This document shows, piece by piece, positions 11,424-51,940 of a stretch of DNA of 64,000 nucleotides. Position numbers and translations under genes: made by a program. The notes beneath the pieces were generated by a model that saw only the letters and a list, made by a program, of their open reading frames with translations, was not told where the DNA came from and searched no databases. Positions within the stretch are counted from its first letter, which is position 1; each line of letters opens with the position of its first letter. Source of the DNA: Microvelia longipes (Eukaryota > Arthropoda > Insecta > Hemiptera > Veliidae); NCBI GenBank assembly GCA_018340805.1, contig JACMZG010001870.1, positions 53,726,073 through 53,790,072 of the forward strand. Direction: 5' to 3'.

Positions 11424-11691
11424 CAGTGGTTCCCAACCAGGGTCCTGGGACCCCTTAGGGTCCCAAATGAGTTTTTAGGGGGTCCCCGGGAGCAATTTTA
11501 CAAACTGTAAAAAAAAAAAAAGATTTTTTTCGTTTTGTGTGTGTGTTACTTCAACAAATTTAATAAATAATAAATAAATATATATATATATATATATAAT
11601 ATATATATATATTATATATATAACAAGGGGTCCGGGAAGTAGTTCAAAATATTTTAGGGGTCCCAAGTATAAAAAAGGTTGGGAACCACTG
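11424..11691. mobile_element. hAT-type MITE, 268 bp, perfect 8-bp target duplication
   Basis: It begins CAGTGGTTCCCAACC and ends with the exact reverse complement GGTTGGGAACCACTG. It is flanked on both sides by TAATAGAG (11416-11423 and 11692-11699). The 8-bp duplication and the CAGTGGTTCCCAACC terminus are classic for hAT elements. The interior carries a (TA)n run and sequence related to its own ends, with no transposase. Confidence 0.92.
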
Positions 11692-11974
11692 TAATAGAGG
11701 AATAGAGGAGCTAATCAGGACAATAATATAGTAAGTATTAAGTAACAACTATACTCACCACACTATATCTTTTGACATGGAGAAAACAGCTGTTTTCATA
11801 GAAACACCAGGTGTCCAACTTCAGAAAGAAAAAATACCTACAGTTACTTGGGTGACATCAAAGGATAACCATAATATAACCCCCCAGTGGGAGTGCTCTA
11901 ATATTATAATTCTTATGCTCCTACATAAGGAATTAACTAATGCAATGATTATCTGTACTGCCGCTAGATAATAA

Positions 11975-12080
11975 AGATGCTGACAGCATTTTGTTTTTAA
12001 CATAATGATATCCTATATATCTGTTGGCAAATGGATACACAGGATATCGTCATTTTAAAAACAAAATGCTGTCAGAATCT
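11975..12080. repeat. Inverted-repeat hairpin (MITE-like)
   Basis: TGCTGACAGCATTTTGTTTT on the left is matched by AAAACAAAATGCTGTCAG on the right, with a further matching gatatcc segment inside. No coding sequence and no clear target duplication were seen. Confidence 0.6.
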
Positions 12081-12364
12081 AGCACATACCCACAAAGCCG
12101 GCCTGTTGTCATTTTAGAGCCAAATATAAAAATGTGAACGACATTAACATAGAAGCAGTGACAAATTAATATCAAGATCAAGACAAAATTTTGTCACCTT
12201 CATACCGCTTCCAAGACAAAATTTATTGACTGACAATTATTGAATTAGTCTTTAGCCTAGGATCTTAACACTAAATTAACAACCTTATTCACTGGTAAAA
12301 ACCAAATTAACTATATTCAACACTAATGACATAATCAAAACATGTCAAGTTGACAATTTCATTA

Positions 12365-12905
12365 ATACTTCCCCTTCAACTTGACTCTTAAACTAGACCA
12401 GACCAATACTCTTGGATAGACGCTGGAACCTATCTTCTGCTAATGGCTTTGTCAGTAAGTCCGCAGTTTTTACTTACCCTGGAATGTTTTCAACATTAAG
12501 AAGTTCTTCTTGGACATTCTCTCACAGAAAATAGTACCTCATGTCAATGTGCTTACTTACTTCTTTGATGGAATTCCGCATTTTTGACTAGCTTAACAGC
12601 ACTTGCATTATCAACATTGATTGTAGGGACTAAACTCACTGATGTTATATCTTTTAGTAGTCTACTCAGCCAGACTGCTTTTTTACCAGCTTCACTCGCT
12701 GCAATGAACTCCGACTCAGTAGTAGACAATGAAACACACTTTTGCTTCCTGCTGAACCAGCTTACTGCTCCTCCTCCATACAAACAAACTACTCCAGATA
12801 CAGATCTTCTAGTTATGACATCTAAAGCATAATCTGCATCAGAGTCAATTTCCAAGTCTACTCCATTAAATGAAACCCATTTATCTTTTTGTGAAACAGC
12901 ATCTC
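12365..12905 (-). pseudogene. Ty1/copia-type LTR retrotransposon remnant, RNase H end of pol
   Basis: The - strand encodes the C-terminal RNase H of a copia-type polyprotein: DSDADYALDVITRRSVSGV, YGGGAVSWFSRKQKCVSL, STTESEFIAASEAGKKAVW, then the tail HIDMRYYF ... TADLLTKPLAEDRFQRL. Stops and a short duplication interrupt the last 60 codons. A purine tract (gaaggggaag) follows the coding end near 12370, as expected just before a 3' LTR. Only this 3' end survives. Everything upstream (integrase, reverse transcriptase) is missing, replaced at 12906 by unrelated sequence. Confidence 0.85.
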
Positions 12906-15045
12906 AAATTAAAAAAAAATTGAGACAAGGCCGGTCTCAATAAAATGACAAAATTGCGGGGTTGGTAAAATAACCTGACTCACCCCACCTACACATCTCC
13001 CCCCTGCAGCTGTAACCTGACTCACCCCACCAACACATCTCCCCCCCCCCTGCAGCTGTAGGGTTTTATTTGTTCCCTTGTAGTGTATTACAAGCGTTGC
13101 ATTTTCTGCCTTCCAGCTGATTTTTAGTCATGTGACCATGTGGAAAGATATAGTGTGGCGACTATAGAGACTCAGATATTGCAAGGGGACCAAGGAACCA
13201 CTTGTTACCCTTGTGCCCCAGCAATGGACTCATTTCTTTAGGGCCTTACTTACTAATTCCCTTTGTGTCTCCCAAGCAAGTGAAGCCGATGCAGATATGA
13301 TGCTGAGTACGATGCAGACCTGACAGAGACATTGCTTTCATAAAAAACTCAAGTGTGCAAACCCCTGTTATGAACTGCAAAATAAGTCCTTATTTTACAC
13401 TACATGTTATGAACTGCAAAATAAGTCCTTATTTTACACTACATGTTATGAACTACTTATTTTACACTACATGTATGAAGTGTAAAATGATAATAATGTC
13501 CTTGCTATTTAAAAAAATAATATAATATAATAATGTGATAATTTAGTTAATAAACTGGTTGTATTAGATGAGATAAGCCTTAAATCAAAGTTGACATTTC
13601 ACAAGAAATAAGAAACTAAAATCCAACTCCACTCCTTGTTTTTACAACCTTTTGTTACTCTTAAAATCTTGCCCCTGACATGATGGACAATATTTTAAAT
13701 TCATATTGCTTTAAACTTTATCATCTAAGCAGGTGAACTTATCTAATACTAAGCAGGAGTTTCAAACTAAGTTGCAAGTAGTCAACTCCATAATTGAATA
13801 ACTATTTTTAAATAAAGGTGTCGGTGGTAGGGGGGGGGGGGGCTACAACTGTCTCACCTATCTTAATAGATACTGTAACATGATAAGAGCTCTGCCTCAG
13901 ACCACTGTGTCATTCAAACAACCTCTCTACAGTCAAATTAAGTCCCTATTAAGACTTTAAAAAGAAAACAGTGCTAATCTGTACTGATTCAGATGACACA
14001 CATTGCTCAGAGATCAAAACAAACTGACCAGACCAAGAGTAGAACACAGACAGTCAATTTTATAAAACAACAAAATAAAAAATCCCAAATAAATTAATTT
14101 AGAAAAATAAACTCTTAATTAAAATCAAATTAATACTTAGATTGCAACAAAGTACATAAATAAACTCTTTTTATACAAAAACAATAACAATTTTTGTTTA
14201 ATTAGTTAATATTATAAAGAAGTATAAAAACATTTAGCCTATAATATGTTCACAATGTATGGACTAAATCTCAAAGGTAGAAAAATAGAAAACAAAGGCC
14301 TGGAGAGTAAAGATGACATAATCAACCTGATTGGTCCTTTACTTGTCAATTTAACCAATCAGAAGCTAATGTTTAGGAAGCTAAACTTCCTGCCTTTTTT
14401 TTAATTTACATTCATGAATAATTTTAAAAAGAAATCACGCTACAGACATTGCACCATATATACATAGGGCATCAAATATTCAACTTGGCACCAAAATTAT
14501 TTTGAATCATAGAAAGTAGCATTATTTGAAACTCTGCCTGGCCATCCAACAGACCAAGAAACATATGAAAACTCAAAAATCTATTATAAAGTTTTTTATT
14601 CCTTTTCTTGTATGAAAATGTTTAATGAATATTTCTTCACTAAGTAAAATACAATAACATTGCTGAGCTTCTTATTTCACCTTTCTAGACTTTAGAAAGA
14701 ACTTTAGACTTAAAGAACTTTGAAAGCAAAACGATACGCTTGTCTTCAATTGTTTCAAACTATTGTCACTAAACAACAGAAAAATGTTACATTTCTGTTT
14801 TTTATGAATAACCTTAAATAACTACAATAATATCAAAAGCTCTAAAAGACAATAATGGTGTTTTATTTAGCCCCTGTTCCTCAATTTTTAATTTTTAATT
14901 AGATATAAGGTTCATATAGAGTCTGTTTCTTGTTGTTTGTAAAGCACTAATAACAGCCTCTGGTAGGAAATTGCTTCATTTTAAAGCAATAATGATTTAC
15001 TGTGAAACTTTTATTGACAACAACTTTTCCCTATTATATAGTTCA
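12906..15045. other. Intergenic stretch without recognised genes
   Basis: It contains C-rich short repeats (12960-13060, acacatctccccc twice), a three-copy ~39-bp repeat (13360-13475, with aaataagtccttattttaca), a G12 homopolymer near 13830 and AT-rich single-copy DNA. No exon, RNA gene or transposon coding sequence was seen. Confidence 0.6.
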
Positions 15046-15047
15046 GT

Positions 15048-15180
15048 AAGAGTGATAGTAATGAGGAAGAGGTGATAGTAATGAGGGAGAGGTGATAGTA
15101 ATGAGGAAGAGGTGATAGTAATGAGGAAGAGGTGATAGTAATGAGGGAGAGGTGATAGTAATAAGGAAGAGGTGATAGAT
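15048..15180. repeat. Minisatellite, 20-bp unit, ~6 copies
   Basis: Repeats of gaggtgatagtaatgaggaa with a g/a variant at one position. It sits about 60 bp before a larger 31-bp array. Confidence 0.95.
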
Positions 15181-15239
15181 CACCTAGCAAGTAGGCCACA
15201 TTGTTGGATGTATTTACCCCCTAGCAAGTAGGCCACTGT

Positions 15240-16042
15240 CATATAACTACAGATCTACATTATAACTACAGACTCTGAGGAGCACTGTCATTATAACTAC
15301 AGACTCTGAGGAGCACTGTCATTATAACTACAGACTCTGAGGAGCACTGTCATTATAACTACAGATGAGCACTGTCATATAACTACAGACTCTGAGGAGC
15401 ACTGCATAAACTAAGACTCTGAGGAGCACTGTCATTATAACTACAGACTCTGAGGAGCACACAGACTCTGAGGAGCACTGTCATAACTACAGACTCTGAG
15501 GAGCTGACTGAGCACTGTCTTATAACTACAGACTCAGCACTGTCATTATAACTACGACTCTGAGGAGCACTGACTACTGTCATTATAACTACAGACTCTG
15601 AGCACTGAGACTCTGAGGCCACTGTCATTATAACTACAGACTCTGAGGAGCACTGTCATTATAACTACAGACCTGATGAGCACTGTCATTATAACCTACA
15701 GACTCTGAGGAGCACTGTCATTATAACTACAGACTCTGAGGAGCACTGTCATTATAACTACAGACTCTGAGGAGCACTGTCATTTATAACTACAGACTCT
15801 GAGGAGCACTGTCATTATAACTACCAGACTCTGAGGAGCACTGTCATACTACAGACTCTGAGGAGCACTGTCATTATAATACTCAGCACTGTCATTATAA
15901 CTACAGACTCTGGGAGCACTGTCTGACTCTCATTATAACTACAGACTCTAGGATGAGGAGCACTGTCATTATAACTACAGACTCTGAGGAGCACTTCTCA
16001 CTGTCACTACAGCACTACAGACTCTGAGGAGCACTGTCATTT
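15240..16042. repeat. Minisatellite, ~31-bp unit, about 25 copies
   Basis: The unit contains actgtcattataactacag followed by actctgaggagc. Copies vary by internal deletions. The array's right edge lies about 100 bp beyond the DDHD stop codon, so it abuts or overlaps the 3' end of that transcript. Confidence 0.95.
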
Positions 16043-16059
16043 TCAAACCCTCTGATCAA

Positions 16060-16065
16060 TTTAAT
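16060..16065 (-). promoter_or_regulatory. Candidate polyA signal of the DDHD gene
   Basis: ATTAAA on the - strand, about 80 nt after the TGA at 16144. Cleavage 15-25 nt further on would fall at the edge of the 31-bp array. Confidence 0.35.
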
Positions 16066-16143
16066 AAATTATTTTGCGACTCATCAAATCAGTAAGGAGT
16101 TTACATTTAATTCAAAAACTGCCTTAAAACTATTGAGTTAGCA

Positions 16144-44773
<28,630 letters not shown>

Positions 44774-44929
44774 CTGCAACACCACACAAGTACACTACAT
44801 TACAAACCAAACACCCAATATTTCCAGACAATTTAAATAATATTGTCCCCACCCAAAACCTCTAATTCCACATTCTGTCCCATTAGGGATTGAATATCTT
44901 TAGTTTTTCAGGTTTAATTCAGTTTTGAT

Positions 44930-45718
44930 TGGGTCCCTTTCTATAATGTCGCCCCATGGTTTATAGATTAAGGACCACAAAAGGGGGTCCCTTTTCTATA
45001 ATGTCGCCCCATGGACCTTTTATAGATTAAGGACCACCAAAAGGGGGTCCCTTTCTATAATGTCGCGCCCATGGGACCTTTTATAGATTAAGGACCACCA
45101 AAGGGGGTCCTTTTCTATAATGTCGCCCCATGGACTTTTATAGATTAAGACCACCAAAAGGGGGTCCCTTTTCTATAATGTCGCCCCATGGGACCTTTTA
45201 TAGATAAGGACACAAAAGGGGGTCCTTTTCTATAATGTCGCCCCATGGGACCTTTATAGATTAAGGACCACCAAAAGGGGGTCCCTTTTCTATAATGTCG
45301 CCCATGGGACCTTTTATAGATTAAGGACCACCAAAAAGGGTCCCTTTTCTATAATGTCGCCCCATGGGACCTTTTATAGATTAAGGACCACCAAAAGGGG
45401 GTCCCTTTTCTATAATGTCGCCCCATGGGACCTTTTATAGATTAAGGACCACCAAAAGGGGGTCCCTTTTCTATAATGTCGCCCCATGGGACCTTTTATA
45501 GATTAAGGACCACCAAAAGGGGGTCCCTTTTCTATAATGTCGCCCCATGGGACCTTTTATAGATTAAGGACCACCAAAGGGGTCCCTTTTCTATAATGTC
45601 GCCCCATGGGACCTTTTATAGATTAAGGACCACTAAAAGGGGGTCCCTTTTCTATAATGTCGCCCCATGGGACCTTTTATAGATTAAGGACCACCAAAGG
45701 GGTCCCTTTTCTATAAAA
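44930..45718. repeat. Satellite, ~61-bp unit with self-complementary unit, ~13 copies
   Basis: The unit runs ggtcccttttctataatg ... ccatgggaccttttatag ... attaaggaccaccaaaa. Its ends are complementary (GGTCC...GGACC, CTATAA...TTATAG), so each unit can fold on itself. Copies are very similar, differing by 1-3 base deletions. It sits just upstream of the first recognised DDHD exon. Confidence 0.96.
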
Positions 45719-45990
45719 GTGCCTTTACATTGCACAACACATTTACCAAACCATAAAGTTTCTAATTAAAATAGAGCACTGAATTAGGGTACAATAACCC
45801 GGCACCCGGCCCAGTCTTAGTTGTAAATAAATATACTTCACACACTCGTTCACACACAGGGTTTGGCAGAGAGTTCAACCCCCTAAACTGTTGTCTTGTA
45901 AAACTCTTTTTTTCACGATGAAAAATACAGAATGGGCAGTTAGGAGTGAACCCCCTACCAAACCCTGCGAGTCAACATAGTAATAATTAC

Positions 45991-46027
45991 TTCTTGAAAG
46001 CAGCGATCTCGTCTTTTATGTCCAACA
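45991..46027 (-). CDS. Candidate small upstream exon (low confidence)
   Basis: Between tagtttcag and a gtaatt donor the - strand reads VLDIKDEIAAFK in one frame. It ends in phase 2, which does not match the phase-0 acceptor of the exon at 44773. It is a DDHD exon only if another exon or acceptor intervenes. It may be chance. Confidence 0.2.
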
Positions 46028-46599
46028 CTGAAACTAAAATACTAAATTAAATAAAAGGAATGCACTACTAGACGGCAAGATTGATTTTCAACAAACTAGA
46101 AATTACGATGTTAACAGAATCTACACAGACATACAAGTAGGTGAAAACCAAAATCCAGGTTTCAGATTTTAAGAGTGAACACCTACTTCATACTATGCCA
46201 ATTATACCTACGGTATAAATGAGAAAAAGTGACATTATACTTGGTTTAATCAAGTATAATGTCAACGTATAGTCTCTTAAACTTTTAAAAAGCAAATTTA
46301 AAATTTCATGTGAAACATTGATTATGACATCACCAAGTATCGTTTTGTTTAAGAATATTTAATATGAGACGATATGCTAGGCTTTTATACTTTCCCACAG
46401 TGTAAAGTATTGGGTTTGAACTAAAAATCGTCACGGGATATATCGCGTAACTAATGTTAAGTAGTATCAAGTGAGGTCAGTACATAAAAGGGTGACCGGT
46501 GGAAATAAAACGTACGTTTTACTGTCTGAGCAAGAGAGAAGTGAGTCCGAAGACGTACAGCATTGTAAATTATGAGTATGCATATATGACCTAGAGTGA

Positions 46600-46905
46600 C
46601 CGATTCGAGTAAAGTGGGGGGATGGTAGACGAGTGAACCGAGTTTAAAGTGGTGGGGATGGTAGACGAGTGAACCGAGTTTAAAGTGGTGGGATGTAGAC
46701 GAGTGAACCGAGTTTAAAGTGGGGGGATGATAGACGAAGTGAACGAGTTTAAAGGTGGGGATGATAGACGAGTGAACCGAGTTTAAAGTGGTGGGGATGA
46801 TAGACGAGTGAACCGAGTTTAAAGTGGTGGGGATAATCGACGGTGAACCGAGTTAAAGTGGTGGGGGATGTGACGAGTGAACCGAGTTTAAAGTGGTGGG
46901 GATAA
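46600..46905. repeat. Minisatellite, ~36-bp unit, ~8 copies
   Basis: Units of gtgaaccgagtttaaagtgg and tggggatgatagacga. The flanks 45719-46599 and 46906-47790 show no recognised gene apart from the small candidate exon at 45991-46027. Confidence 0.95.
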
Positions 46906-47799
46906 GCGTAGCAAATCCGATGTGGCAAGGATAAGTCCCGAATTAATTTTATAAATAAATAATAAAATGATTAATTTGAAAGATATAGTTCCAGATGGGA
47001 TATAATACAGTACTAGTAATAATACTGGTCAGTTTTGGTAGTTAAATTAGCGGGGATACTGAACGGAAACGTCTTGCCATGAAACTGCAAGTTTAAGTTT
47101 CTACCGCTGTATCTCTGTAAATTACCACTTGCTATTTTTCACCGTTGCTGTCTGCCATAGATGGATCAAATTTGCTATACAACTCGAGTTTGCTAAACTG
47201 TCTAAACACTGAGAAATCGTAGCAGGCTACTTGTCCGCGGTATAGATAAATATTCGTTTCACCTAATACGCATGTTTCACTGACACTGGGTACACAATGT
47301 GTGTACCTTTAATTTGACAAAACTCCTCTTAATATCCTTCGTATGTATTCGACTGGTTCTTGACATGACTGATGTTCCAATACCACTTCGACAAAGCAAA
47401 CTCTATTCTATCTTTACCATTATCTTGAATGACAAGTCAAAATTAAACCTGGTGAACATCAAGTTAATAGACGTCATAAGGTGATTACATTTTATTTAAA
47501 CAAACCAAACCAAGTCGGAGGTAATAACCTGACATTTTATGTTATGTATGGTCTGATGTCATCCCAAGAATCGGTATAGGTGGCATACATAAAAAATAAT
47601 TATTAATTGCAAACCAAAGAAGAGAAAGATTTGGCCGAGAATTTCTTAGATTATTAACTAGCATAGGATTGATTAATTTACGTAGAGTTTATTTTTTACT
47701 CAACATCACAGTGGAATAAAAACATTTTTTATGTAGTTGTTTACATTGCATTTGTATTTGAAAAAAATCGGGCACGGAAATGTCGGAACTTCCTCATTA

Positions 47800-48150
47800 C
47801 ATTACGGATTAACTCGCTAATCATCCCTACTTTCGGATTAACTGCCTAATCATCCCTACTTCGATTACTACGCTAATCATCCTACTCCGGATTAACTACG
47901 CTAATCATCCCTACTCCGGATTAACTACGCTAATCATCCCTACTCCGGATTAACTACCTAATCATCCCTACCCCTACGCTTAATCATCCCTACTCGGATT
48001 AACTACGCTAATCATCCACTCGGATTAATCCCTACTTCGCGCTAATCATCCCTACTCCGGATTACTACGCTAATCATCCTACTACCGGATTAACCTACGC
48101 TAATCATCCCTACTTCGGATTAACTACGCTAATCATCCCTACTCCGGATT
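47800..48150. repeat. Minisatellite, ~29-bp unit, ~12 copies
   Basis: Units of ggattaactacgctaatcat with ccctactcc. Copies vary by deletions. Confidence 0.94.
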
Positions 48151-48317
48151 GGCCTTGCTCATCCAGATAGTAAATAAATGCGGTTCGTTCTCAGCGGTCA
48201 CCTATACAGCGAATACCCATAACTATTATGATCCACCTAAAATCATGGATATACTTATCGCATAAAAACAAAACTTAGTGTCCTGATTATTTACGTCAAA
48301 GGTAAAGTAATACATAA

Positions 48318-49073
48318 ACCAGGGGGGGTTAACTTAAATGAGGAAAAGTTTGGATTCGATTATCGCAAGCTACTAAAAATAGCGCTGCGGTGGACCGGTG
48401 CGGACAACTCATGAACTATCCCCAATAGCTTTCCAAAAATGACTGATTATATTTTTATATTTAAATTTATGAATACCATGGCAATTTTTGGTTGTGACAG
48501 CTACATTTATTATTATTATAAAATGATTGTTTTCTGTATGTATTTTTCACAAAAACGGTTCGCCGTTGCATGTTCTGTATTTCAAAAATTCAGAAACTAA
48601 AAGTAAATAGAAACCTTTTTAAAACTTCCAGAGAACGCTACTGATGGGAGATAAGTGTATTTCATTAAATTAATTTATTAATTAAGTCAATTTTATCAGG
48701 TAATAACATTAAATTACATGTGCGCATCTTGCCGATGTAATTAAAATACAGGCTGCATTAAATGCCAAAATCTATCTTCTACCACGTGTAAAGTTTAGCC
48801 ATTATTTCATTAATATCTGATTAAATTAATCAATTACTTGAATGAAAAACTTAAAAATAATCTGAAGCGTTCTGTGTAAGATTAAAGCGGTAGGGTTAGT
48901 TAGAAGTATAACTATAAAAAGTATAAAAATTAAATTTCTGGCAAAAAGCGGGAAATTAAGCACGCCCACTCAATTGAAAGGTAGTCCCCCCGCCGCGCTA
49001 GTGTCGACGGAATCCAAATTTTCCACCATTGAGTCGACAGTCTTACTGCTTTAAGTAATCTATAGTCTCTGAT
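48318..49073. mobile_element. MITE family C, copy 2
   Basis: About 756 bp, aligned end to end with 7592-8373 in the same orientation (ACCAGGGGGGGTTAACTTAA at the start, tatagtctctgat at the end). Its right terminus has lost part of the CTGGT motif. It is non-coding. Confidence 0.78.
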
Positions 49074-49753
49074 ATAAACCAATTAGGGAAACTCCTATAC
49101 TGACACATGTAAACAAATTCAGACATGCCCGATCAGCTGATAGCTTCTGGCTCAAAAATAAAAAAATAGCTAAAATTAGAATAACTGCGCATGCGCCTTT
49201 TCGGATTTAGGTATTTTTATATAATTTTTTTGGCAACCCTGATAACATTAGGTGAGTTTTACATTTTATCGTGTTTTCGTACTTTAATATGTGCGTGATA
49301 ATTTAATGATTTTGTAATAAATTCTGTTAAATAATTGTTATAATAATTTAGTTAAAGAAAAAGTGAAACTATAGTAAAAGGTAAACCACATGTTTTATTA
49401 AGATTTTGAAGAAAATGCAGACGACAGTGTATTGCCTCAAAATTACAATTGCTTTTATTACATTAAAAAAAAATAGGTTAAATTTGTAAAATTACTTATT
49501 ACTATTAATATTTGAAGGGGTAAAACAAATATCATTTGCAAAAATGTACTAAGTTAAGTAGTGCACACGAAAAAAAAGTTTAATTTGTCGCTCGTTTTAA
49601 GTTATGTAAACAAACCTAATATTGAAAGATTCAGACTTAAACCACTATTGGATGTGGCAAAATGTATTTCTTACACAAATTATTAACATTTTAAACTAAC
49701 TGTTCAATAAATGCAATAAAAACAAACTTTGAGTATACCGTAAATAGTTTGTT

Positions 49754-50464
49754 ACTAAAAGTGATGTAGAAATTCATACAGTAAAGGTGGGGGCGGGACA
49801 CACGTGTCTAACTCCCCGGAATAAGCTGCTTCAGATGGACCTGCCCTAAGTTCACCCTCTCTCCACTAGTGGCAGGTCGGTTCACCTTGTACCCTATAAA
49901 TAAAATAATTATTTCTTCAATTCCAAGATTAAAATTATTTAAAAGGGTCTTTAACAATGTTAAAAATTGTATTAATTATTTTAAGGTATAATTTTCATAA
50001 ATGTTATAAAAAATATAAAGCTGTGTTAATTTTAAGTAGATCTGATATCGTGATAACATGATTTGTAGACAAACATCAAAAAATTTTGTAACAAAACATC
50101 CAAAAAGTTTGTAAACAAAATCAACCGGGAAATTATAAATTTAATTTACGTCTTCGTTGTCTCATTATAACACAACTTTCGTAATACACGTTATCCTATT
50201 TTCTAAAAAAAAAATATCTTATTAACAAAAAAAAAAAAAGTTAATGAATAAGATAAAAATTGTCTTGTTTACATTTTTTAAAACATAAATAGAAGTCTTG
50301 ATTTAAAACTGATAACAATAGTGATAAGGACACAAGGTGAAAACTAGCGCTCGGTGCGGTAGTTGATGTAACTAATACCTGTTTTTAGGACCACCTAAAA
50401 CAGGGAGTTAGACCACTGTGACCCCGCCCCCACCCCTACTGTATGAATTTCTACATCACTTTAG
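49754..50464. mobile_element. MITE-like element D with ~50-bp inverted termini
   Basis: The left end aaagtgatgtagaaattcat (49758 on) followed by gtgggggcggg is mirrored by ccgcccccacc and atgaatttctacatcacttt at the right end. It is about 710 bp with no ORF. The flanking tttgt sequences could be a short target duplication. Only one copy is seen in the window. Confidence 0.75.
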
Positions 50465-50833
50465 TTTGTACATTTACAAGGGTAAAACAAAACGGCCGCG
50501 GCCATTGGAAAATTTGAGGCAACTCCCTGGTGGACAAAATGTGAACTACATGCCAGGTCTGACAGAAATCGCGTTTGTTTCCCTACTTGGTTTATATATT
50601 ACTTTAGTCAAAGAACAAACTTGTACTGCATTTCAATAATCAATTGGATTATTTTACATTTTATTAAAAAACCTTATACATAACAACATGCATGCTAAAT
50701 CTCAATTTGATGGCATCACTTTTCCACGTTTTATGATTTTTTGAAATATTTGCTGAGTCATTATTGCGGGTTAATGAAGTGATAAAGATTTAGGTCTTCC
50801 GGTGGTGACCGCGTCAATGTAGATGATGAATCC

Positions 50834-50867
50834 GACGTTTCACTTCCACTGTGGGAGGCATCTTCAG
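50834..50867 (-). ncRNA. Hammerhead-ribozyme-like motif, left arm
   Basis: On the - strand: CTGAAGATGCCTCC, a short loop, then GGAAGTGAAACGTC. The CUGANGA, GAAA and GUC boxes are present with a helix II closed by CTCC/GGAA-type pairs and an ACGT mini-helix III. Activity is unproven. Confidence 0.4.
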
Positions 50868-50988
50868 GGATGTAGGACATCATGGATAGAAACACAATGC
50901 TCTACAAAACTGAACAGTTTTGTTTCAGTTCAACTGTTCAGTTCAGTTTTGTAGAGCATTGTGTTTCTATCCATGATGTCCTACGTCC

Positions 50989-51022
50989 CTGAAGATGCCT
51001 CCCACAGTGGAAGCGAAACGTC
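50989..51022 (+). ncRNA. Hammerhead-ribozyme-like motif, right arm
   Basis: CTGAAGATGCCTCC, loop, GGAAGCGAAACGTC. It has the same architecture as the left arm and the motif at 22001: CUGANGA, helix II, GAAA, self-complementary ACGT, GUC. Helix I would be short (tcc/gga). Confidence 0.42.
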
Positions 51023-51182
51023 GGAATCTTCATCTACATTGACGCGGTCACCACCGGACGACCTAAATCTTCATGACAATAACCGCGGAAGCCTACGCAG
51101 TTTATTAATGAAGTCATAATAAAATTATTTTCCAAACAGCACAACTGCACCTATAGACCTAGAGATTTTTAAATATAGCTTG

Positions 51183-51322
51183 ACACATATGTTGAGCGAC
51201 AACATTATGTTGGGCTTATACTCGTATATACTATGCCTGATAAATGTGTTGATACATGTGTCAAGCTTTATCTCATTTATCAGGCATAGTATATACAAGC
51301 CCAACATATGCGTCAAGCTTTA
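51183..51322. repeat. Inverted-repeat hairpin
   Basis: ttgggcttatactcgtatat and actatgcctgataaatg are mirrored by catttatcaggcatagtata and acaagcccaa. The flanks gacacatatgttg / caacatatgcgtc extend the pairing. It is non-coding. Confidence 0.85.
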
Positions 51323-51553
51323 TCTCATTCTCATTCAAATGACTTTTATACGATTTTTTTTAATTGAAAAATAATCCAATTGTATTGAAATCGGCACAAT
51401 TGTATTCCTCAATGTAATAAATAAGTCTACTAAGTTAAGCATCATCGAGCGAGCGACACGAGTCCGAAAACGCTTAATAAATTTATTTGTATTAAAAATC
51501 AGAAGCACGCATATAGAAATATCCAAATGATCAAAATTAAACCCAAAAATTAT

Positions 51554-51626
51554 TCGCCTAGGTGGAATTCGAACCTTTAATCTCCTGGACAAGACGCGGC
51601 TGCAATAACCACCCAGCCATGGGAGC
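51554..51626 (-). repeat. tRNA-like SINE head
   Basis: On the - strand the sequence starts GCTCCCATGGCTGGGTGGTT (A-box-like) and contains GGTTCGAATTCC (B box) at tRNA spacing. The acceptor arms do not pair, so it is a tRNA-derived SINE fragment and not a working tRNA. Confidence 0.55.
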
Positions 51627-51940
51627 TAACGAAGGTTGGGAGCCAATAATTGATACATAAACTTCCAAATCTACATTCGCTAGGTTAAACATAAACAGTC
51701 ATATGTTTATTTTATTTCAAACCTGTCTAAATGAATATTGAAGAGTTAAAATTCGATGAATGTGAAAACCCCTGACGCCCACAGAGCAACAGTTAAGACC
51801 TTGGGAAATGTTAGGTGCAGATTTATTTCACTGCAATACACTCCAGTATTTGGTGGTGGTCGACTATTTTTCGAATGACCCGGAGGTCCGAAACCCAACA
51901 AGTGTATCATTACAACAAGTTATAAAACATGTAAACTCTA

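Larger units (their letters stand above)
50757..51105. repeat. Large inverted repeat with hammerhead-like motifs on both arms
   Basis: The left arm (50757-50925) and right arm (50935-51105) are near-perfect reverse complements around a short cagttttgtttcagttcaac centre. Each arm carries the CTGAAGA ... GAAACGTC motif. It could fold into a ~150-bp hairpin. Confidence 0.9.

Noticed and set aside
15383..15628. 81-codon - strand ORF
   Set aside because: Product of the irregular 31-bp array, with no non-repeat coding.
47299..47484. 61-codon + strand ORF ending near a gt
   Set aside because: The donor-like end is weak, there is no partner exon and no conserved motif.
51554..51626. Functional tRNA gene
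   Set aside because: A and B boxes are present but the acceptor arms do not pair and the anticodon arm is poor; it fits a SINE head.
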